Shown here piece after piece: positions 4,016 through 7,692 of a stretch of DNA of 7,692 bases (positions within the stretch are counted from its first letter, which is position 1; each line of letters opens with the position of its first letter). Where the stretch lies: NCBI GenBank assembly GCA_035524895.1, contig DATLFI010000123.1, positions 1 to 7,692 of the forward strand. The letters are read 5' to 3'. The notes under the pieces were generated by a model. It was not told where the DNA came from. It did not search any database and saw only the letters and a list, made by a program, of their open reading frames with translations. A program made the translations under genes and the position numbers. The stretch comes from DATLFI01 sp035524895 (GTDB lineage: Bacteria > Acidobacteriota > Thermoanaerobaculia > Multivoradales > Multivoraceae).

Positions 4016-5473
4016 TTACGTTTCTGGGGCAGGCGTCGGAAGACCAGTGAGCACACCACGCAGCCCGAGGAAAGGTTTGTCCACCTGCGGCCCGCCCGTC
4101 CCTACCACGTACGAACGGAGCTCTGTCTGGTGGGCCACGCCGCGGGCCTTCAGGACAGTGATCGCCTTGCCGAGCCGAGCGCCGACCTCGATGTACCGGA
4201 GGAGGACCACGTTGTCCGAGATCGACGACACCGCGTGTCCGGTCAGCTGGACCGTCCCCAGCATCTCCGGTACTTCCATCAGCATGAGCAGCGTGGCCCC
4301 CGAGGCGCGCATGTGTTTGCTCAGCGAATAGATGAGATCTTTGAAGCGTCTCGCCGAGCTCACGCCCGTTTCCATCGCCGACAGGCTGTCCACCACGACC
4401 CTTCGCGCGCGCCGCCGTTTGACTTCCCCGCGGACCTCGTACAGATAGCGATCGGGCGAGAGCTCGACCGGCGAGGTGAAGTGGAGCAGGAGCAGGCCCT
4501 GTTCCTCGAGGCTCGCGAGGTCCCAGCCGAGGGTGCGCCCCAGCTCGCGGATCTCTGCTGGTGTCTCGTCCATGCCGAAGTAGATGCCCGGCTCACCGTG
4601 GCGCGCGCCTTCCAGCAGGAATGCCAGCGACAGGATGGTCTTGCCGGTGCCGGTGCTCCCCTGGACCAGCGTCGCGCTGCCCACCGGGAGCCCGCCGCTG
4701 AAGAGGTCGTCCAGCCCGGGCACACCCGTGGGTGCGCGCTCCGCGATCGCCGTGGTCGCAGCTGCGTCGGGCGCCCGCACCCGCGGGAAGACGGACAGCC
4801 CGCTCGATGTGATGTCGAAGGAGTGGACGCCACCGACGAATGCCCTGCCGCGAAGCTTGAGGACCTCGAGCTGCCTGACCGACGCGAGCTCGTCGTGCTT
4901 GCTGTCAAGGTGCAGGACGCCGTCGGCAATGGCGAACTCCGGCAGCAGCGAGAAGTCTTCAGGCGAGTACGAGCCCAGCAGCAGCGTGGTCGCGGCCATC
5001 GACTCCAGGGTGACGATGAGCCGATAGACGAAGGCACGCGCATCGGCCCGGCTCGGCAACACGTCGTGGATGGCGCTGAAGCTGTCGATCACCACGAGCG
5101 CGGCTCCGCGGTCCCGGACGCGTTCGATGACGGCGGAGAGCGCATCCTCCGCTGAGCTCAGGAGCAGAGACCCCACGTCCATGAAGTCGACCTGGCGATC
5201 GGCGAGATCGGCGTCGAAGAAGCCGAACTGCTCGGCATGGTGCAGCAGCCGGAGCGACGGCTCCGAGAGCGTGGTGACGTACACGACGGTGACGCCACTC
5301 TTGGCCGCCGCGAAGACCATCTCGAGCGCAAGGAGCGTCTTCCCCGAACCGGGCGGCCCCGCGACGACCATCGTGCCGCCTTCGGGAAGGCCGCCGCCTA
5401 GGATCTCGTCGAGCTGCGCGTTGCCGGTGCTCATCACGCCCTGGATCGCTCGGGCTCGCTGCGCGCCGCTCAT
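4016..5473 (-). CDS. KaiC-like double RecA-domain ATPase
   Basis: 485 residues with two tandem KaiC/RecA domains. Domain 1 has STGNAQLDEILGGGLPEGG (15-33), Walker A GPPGSGKT (39-46) and Walker B LVVIDSFSA (126-134). Domain 2 has TGVPGLDDLFSGGLPVGS (249-266), Walker A GSTGTGKT (272-279) and Walker B RVVVDSLSA (358-366). These proteins bind and hydrolyse ATP, usually as hexamers, and serve as signalling switches; the cyanobacterial clock protein is the best-known member. The paired catalytic Glu of KaiC corresponds here to Ser70-Glu71 in domain 1 (altered) and Asp302-Glu303 in domain 2. Near the C-terminus VSSISD (415-420) aligns by eye with the dual phosphosite stretch ISTITD of KaiC, leaving Ser416-Ser417 as candidate phosphorylation sites. 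The ATG overlaps the stop of the LuxR-type gene (ATGA), so the two are translationally coupled. No kaiA or kaiB gene is present, so this is probably not a clock. Confidence 0.9.
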   Translation of the reverse strand: MSGAQRARAIQGVMSTGNAQLDEILGGGLPEGGTMVVAGPPGSGKTLLALEMVFAAAKSGVTVVYVTTLSEPSLRLLHHAEQFGFFDADLADRQVDFMDVGSLLLSSAEDALSAVIERVRDRGAALVVIDSFSAIHDVLPSRADARAFVYRLIVTLESMAATTLLLGSYSPEDFSLLPEFAIADGVLHLDSKHDELASVRQLEVLKLRGRAFVGGVHSFDITSSGLSVFPRVRAPDAAATTAIAERAPTGVPGLDDLFSGGLPVGSATLVQGSTGTGKTILSLAFLLEGARHGEPGIYFGMDETPAEIRELGRTLGWDLASLEEQGLLLLHFTSPVELSPDRYLYEVRGEVKRRRARRVVVDSLSAMETGVSSARRFKDLIYSLSKHMRASGATLLMLMEVPEMLGTVQLTGHAVSSISDNVVLLRYIEVGARLGKAITVLKARGVAHQTELRSYVVGTGGPQVDKPFLGLRGVLTGLPTPAPET

Positions 5474-5949
5474 GGCTGTCTCTCCTCCATCCGGGTCGGT
5501 GGTCCGCCATGAAAGCCGGCGCGCTCGAGCCGCCGGGTGACCACGTCGCCCGTGGTGGCGAACAGCACTCGCCAGAGGTGCTCGAGCAGTCTCGGCAGTG
5601 GGACACGTGTCGCGTCGCCGTCGGGCGCTTCGTCGGGGAGCGCGGCACTGCCGGCTGCGCGCCGTAGCAGTACGTCGGTGGCAGGCTGACCGAGCACATC
5701 GGCAAGGGTGCTTCGGAGCAGCCCGAACAGTCTCTCTTCTTCGCTGTTCGCGCCGAGCGCCTGGTGTACCAATGCCGCCCTGCTCTCGACGTCGTAACGG
5801 CCGAAGAGATTCGAGAGATGGCGCTTGACGCCGTTCTCGCTGATGCCAAGACGCTGCGCGATCTGCCGGTTGCTCAGACCATCAGCGACGAGGCGGACCA
5901 CGGCGCTCTGGCGTGCCGTAAGCGGCCGAGGTGGCGCGGTCTTGCCCAC
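5470..5949 (-). CDS. LuxR-type HTH regulator with an unidentified C-terminal domain
   Basis: 159 residues from GTG 5949, which has GGAG 4 nt upstream; a GTG at 5967 is in frame but lacks such a site. The LuxR/GerE helix-turn-helix lies near the N-terminus (about 9-66): PLTARQSAVVRLVADGLS, NRQIAQRLGISENGVKRHLS and a closing FGRYDVESRAALVHQ. This order is the reverse of classical LuxR proteins, whose HTH is C-terminal. The remaining 90 residues include EEERLFGLLRSTLADVLGQ, ATDVLLRRAA and LLEHLWRVLFATTGDVVTRRL; they look alpha-helical and I cannot name the fold, though it may be a sensory or dimerisation domain. No receiver is fused, so a partner such as the coupled KaiC-like ATPase, or the nearby free receiver, may supply the signal. 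It likely binds the palindromic region just upstream and controls itself. Confidence 0.85.
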   Translation of the reverse strand: MGKTAPPRPLTARQSAVVRLVADGLSNRQIAQRLGISENGVKRHLSNLFGRYDVESRAALVHQALGANSEEERLFGLLRSTLADVLGQPATDVLLRRAAGSAALPDEAPDGDATRVPLPRLLEHLWRVLFATTGDVVTRRLERAGFHGGPPTRMEERQP

Positions 5950-5971
5950 GAATCTCCACGTCCCCACAAGA

Positions 5972-6004
5972 AGTGCCGACAGTGCCCGATCGGGCAGTGC
6001 CCGA
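5972..6004. promoter_or_regulatory. Candidate operator: AGTGCC(C)GA repeats around a 14-bp palindrome
   Basis: TGCCCGATCGGGCA (5983-5996) is a perfect 14-bp palindrome. It is embedded in three same-direction units: AGTGCCGA (5972-5979), AGTGCCCGA (5981-5989) and AGTGCCCGA (5996-6004). The site is about 23-55 nt before the LuxR-type GTG and upstream of the oppositely transcribed gene at 6088, so one bound dimer could control both units. GATC-centred palindromes of this size suit a LuxR-type dimer. Binding is inferred from position and symmetry. Confidence 0.55.
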
Positions 6005-6013
6005 CTCCGTACC

Positions 6014-6043
6014 TTGCCTACCCGAGGGCCTGCCGAATATACA
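6014..6043 (+). promoter_or_regulatory. Possible divergent promoters between the LuxR-type gene and the 68-residue protein gene
   Basis: On the plus strand TTGCCT (6014-6019) and TATACA (6038-6043) stand 18 nt apart, a plausible promoter for the gene at 6088. On the minus strand TATATT (6041-6036) is a possible -10 box for the LuxR-type gene, leaving a leader of about 80 nt that would contain the palindrome. No good minus-strand -35 box is seen. Confidence 0.35.
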
Positions 6044-6087
6044 CAACATGGGAATCTAAGCGGCTGAGCGCGGAAAGGGGAACTCAG

Positions 6088-6294
6088 ATGACGCTCGGGA
6101 CCCAGGTCCAATTCGTCTGCAGGGCTCCGGAGCACGCCCAGGCCGGGCGGGACCCCGAAGGCGGCGTGCTGACGATCGAGGATGGCAAGTGGGCCCTCTG
6201 TCCGTGGGGGAAGGCGGAGCTTCATCTCTGGAGCCCAGTCGAGCCGCTGGACGTTGAGACGGCGCGCAGGACCAGCTCCCGATCGCTCGCGTAG
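6088..6294 (+). CDS. 68-residue protein with a possible Cys/His metal site, unknown function
   Basis: Starts ATG with AAGGGGAA about 6 nt upstream, a strong ribosome binding site, and ends TAG 16 nt before the receiver gene. I do not recognise a named family. Visible features are Cys11 and His16 (FVCRAPEH), a short hairpin-like middle (GGVLTIEDGKWALCPWG) with Cys38, and His46-Leu-Trp48 (ELHLW). The spacing C-x4-H ... C-x7-H could bind one metal ion; this is speculative. There is no signal peptide or membrane segment. The last 20 residues are polar and probably flexible. Its position, divergent from the LuxR/KaiC-like pair and in tandem with a stand-alone receiver, suggests a role in that signalling unit, possibly as an adaptor. 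Confidence 0.7.
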   Translation: MTLGTQVQFVCRAPEHAQAGRDPEGGVLTIEDGKWALCPWGKAELHLWSPVEPLDVETARRTSSRSLA

Positions 6295-6310
6295 GCCGCA
6301 GGGCAGTTCC

Positions 6311-6721
6311 GTGGAGAGCCAGCCCCTGACCGCCAGACCAGGCAGTCGCCCACGTGTCCTGGTGCTCGACGACGACGTCGTCATCGGGGCGATGGTCAGC
6401 GAGGTCCTCCGCGATACCGGCTATCAGCCGCTCGCCGCGAGATCGATCGAAGAGGTGGACCAAGACGTCGAGGTGTCCTGTGTCCTGCTCGACCTCATCC
6501 CGGTCAGGGTGTACTCGCGTTCAGTCGCAGTCGAGTGGATCGAAGAGCTCCGGTCGCGTTGGCCCGACGTGCCGATGCTCTTGCTTACGGCGCACTCGGA
6601 GGCGCTCAAGGATGCCGAGGCCTTCGCGCCGGTCCGCGTCATGGGTAAGCCGTTCGCGATCGACGCGCTCGCTCAGGCGGTCGGCGATCTCCTTTACGGG
6701 TCCGCCAGAGCAGTTCCTTGA
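6311..6721 (+). CDS. Stand-alone CheY-like response-regulator receiver
   Basis: 136 residues from GTG 6311, with AGGG about 8 nt upstream. One receiver domain fills residues 14-130, and no output domain follows. All key residues are present: the acidic pair in VLVLDDD (Asp20-Asp22), acceptor Asp61 in VLLDL, Thr93 in LLLTAHSE and Lys113 in VMGKPF. It should therefore be phosphorylated by a histidine kinase and act by contacting another protein. After the acceptor Asp, where many receivers have a short Met-Pro loop, it has IPVRVYSRSVAVEW. It lies 16 nt after the 68-residue protein gene, in one probable transcript, and opposite the LuxR/KaiC-like unit. The KaiC-like ATPase or the LuxR-type protein are the obvious local partners, but this is inference. 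No kinase is in the window. Confidence 0.88.
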   Translation: MESQPLTARPGSRPRVLVLDDDVVIGAMVSEVLRDTGYQPLAARSIEEVDQDVEVSCVLLDLIPVRVYSRSVAVEWIEELRSRWPDVPMLLLTAHSEALKDAEAFAPVRVMGKPFAIDALAQAVGDLLYGSARAVP

Positions 6722-6730
6722 GACCGCGGC

Positions 6731-7675
6731 TCAAGTAGCGGACCGCTCGTACCAGCTCAGGACGCGCAGCGCCCGCAGGGTGTTCCACCGGCTGGGCCGA
6801 CCGTCGCCGTCCTCGAGCGCGAAGTGGACTTTGCCGGGATGCGTGTGCTCCAGCAGCCACGTGCCATCGGGCTGCTGCTTGGTTCGGAGCAGGTCGATCG
6901 CTTCGTCCATCCGCGAGTCCGGCACATCCCCGACCGAGCGGAAGTATTCGAGGGCACGCAGCACGTTGTAGTGCCAGCGGGTCGGAAACGAGAATTGCAG
7001 CCAGGCTGGGTCGACGACGTCGCCGGTGCTCCTACGCCGGAACAGCCTTCGTTCGAGGAGGTACTCCTCACCCCGGCGCCGAGCCGCGGTGGCCACCGCA
7101 GAACCACCGGCTGCGCGCTCGTGCGCCAACAGTCCTTCCAGGACGTTGATCGTGGTCGCGAACGACGAGCGGACGGAACCGTTCTCCACCTCGCAGTTCC
7201 ACCCGCCGTCCTCGAGCTGCTCACCGAGTAGGCGGGTCACCACGGCATCCACGTCTTGATCGAAGTAGGTGCCCAATGTGACGGTCCGGCCATTGATGCA
7301 CGGCTCGACCTCGCCGCTGAAGAACGCCTGCCCGGCGTGCTCCCAGCGGCAGCCGTCCCTGACCAGCGCCACCGCCCGGCGCACCCGCTCGGACCGCGGG
7401 TCGACCCCGAAGTCACACAGCAGCTGGAGTGTCGGCAGCGTGGCGGTCCAGGGCTGGCCCTCCTCGTCGCGCCGCCAGCCCTGCGCGGGGAAGCACGCCC
7501 CTCCCGCCCACTGGCCGTCTTGGCCCTGTAACGCAAGCAGTCTGGCGCCCCAGCCCTCGGTGGCCACCCGCGCGCGCTCCGCCGCGACGACCGCAGCCGG
7601 CGCCTGGACGAGATCGCGCAAGACCTGCCAGCGGATGGCGGGGTCCGAATCGAGCAGCCAGTCCAGGACGGTCAT
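6731..7675 (-). CDS. Squalene-cyclase/prenyltransferase-like alpha-barrel repeat protein
   Basis: A complete 314-residue protein opening MTVLDWLLDSDPAIRWQVLRDL. It carries several repeats of the terpene-cyclase/prenyltransferase alpha-alpha barrel type: LLALQGQDGQWAGG (46-59), LLGEQLEDGGWNCE (149-162) and LLRTKQQPDGTW (262-273). Each has the Gln...Asp-Gly-x-Trp pattern of QW-type motifs. SFPTRWHYNVLRALEYFR and RPSRWNTLRALRVLSWYE complete the C-terminal half. The catalytic DxDD motif of squalene-hopene cyclase is not apparent and the chain is about half that enzyme's length, so cyclase activity is doubtful; a scaffold or binding role is possible. It resembles a widespread uncharacterised actinobacterial protein family. 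The last bases lie 9 nt from the receiver gene stop, in convergent orientation. The ATG has no clear ribosome binding site but a TAGACT box 7 nt upstream, suggesting a leaderless transcript. Confidence 0.82.
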   Translation of the reverse strand: MTVLDWLLDSDPAIRWQVLRDLVQAPAAVVAAERARVATEGWGARLLALQGQDGQWAGGACFPAQGWRRDEEGQPWTATLPTLQLLCDFGVDPRSERVRRAVALVRDGCRWEHAGQAFFSGEVEPCINGRTVTLGTYFDQDVDAVVTRLLGEQLEDGGWNCEVENGSVRSSFATTINVLEGLLAHERAAGGSAVATAARRRGEEYLLERRLFRRRSTGDVVDPAWLQFSFPTRWHYNVLRALEYFRSVGDVPDSRMDEAIDLLRTKQQPDGTWLLEHTHPGKVHFALEDGDGRPSRWNTLRALRVLSWYERSAT

Positions 7676-7682
7676 GCGGCGG

Positions 7683-7688
7683 AGTCTA
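7683..7688 (-). promoter_or_regulatory. Putative -10 box (TAGACT) of the alpha-barrel repeat protein gene
   Basis: TAGACT is followed by 7 nt (CCGCCGC) and the ATG at 7675. No purine-rich ribosome binding site lies in between, which favours a leaderless transcript. The -35 region is outside the window. Confidence 0.45.
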
Positions 7689-7692
7689 AAAA

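Noticed and set aside
3808..4059. Minus-strand open frame containing GVGFEPTETRVGLSGFQDRR
   Set aside because: This is the classic spurious protein produced by translating the antisense strand of a tRNA-Ser gene.
3923..5155. Long plus-strand open frame of 410 codons
   Set aside because: It is a high-GC shadow of the KaiC-like gene and begins inside the tRNA; the minus-strand frame has both Walker motifs.
1..7692. CRISPR array, insertion sequence or toxin-antitoxin pair
   Set aside because: No regularly spaced repeats, no transposase or terminal inverted repeats, and no toxin-family protein could be seen on either strand.

Overview
The window is GC-rich and gene-dense. The likely source is a high-GC soil-type bacterium, plausibly Actinomycetota of the Thermoleophilia kind or a Chloroflexota relative. 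This rests on base composition, several GTG/TTG starts, apparently leaderless genes with a TAGNCT -10 box 6-8 nt before the start codon, and protein families I associate with those groups (DUF5996, a double-domain KaiC-like ATPase, a squalene-cyclase-like repeat protein). The taxonomic call is an inference from style, not from a marker gene.

Left block (1-2476, all minus strand). Reading leftward, the genes are a VOC/glyoxalase-fold protein, a stand-alone ATP-grasp ligase of the cyanophycin-synthetase/GshF kind, a 36-residue peptide gene with its own ribosome binding site 11 nt after the ligase, a single-domain rhodanese, and a DUF5996 protein that overlaps the rhodanese by 4 nt and runs off the left edge. 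The ligase plus the tiny Tyr/Pro/Gly-rich peptide is the most interesting part of the window. It looks like a minimal peptide-modification locus, a candidate ribosomally synthesised and post-translationally modified peptide (RiPP), with the small peptide as substrate.

Middle block (2477-3958). A gene-poor stretch of about 500 bp holds what looks like a broken tRNA-Ser relic, including a 19-bp exact match to the intact tRNA gene downstream. It is followed by an OmpR-type regulator whose receiver has lost the acidic pair and the conserved lysine, and then by an intact tRNA-Ser(TGA). A 15-bp repeat lies just before the tRNA and again at the start of the ATP-grasp gene. Together these suggest past rearrangement or integration at this tRNA-Ser locus.

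Right block (4016-6721). Two divergent two-gene units share a 138-bp control region. Leftward are a LuxR-type HTH regulator and a translationally coupled double-RecA KaiC-like ATPase. Rightward are a 68-residue protein with a possible Cys/His metal site and a stand-alone, intact CheY-like receiver. The control region carries a 14-bp perfect palindrome within repeated AGTGCC(C)GA units, a good candidate operator. The four genes look like one signalling module.

Right edge (6731-7675, minus strand). A complete squalene-cyclase/prenyltransferase-repeat protein ends 9 nt from the receiver gene, converging on it, and has an apparent leaderless promoter at the window edge.
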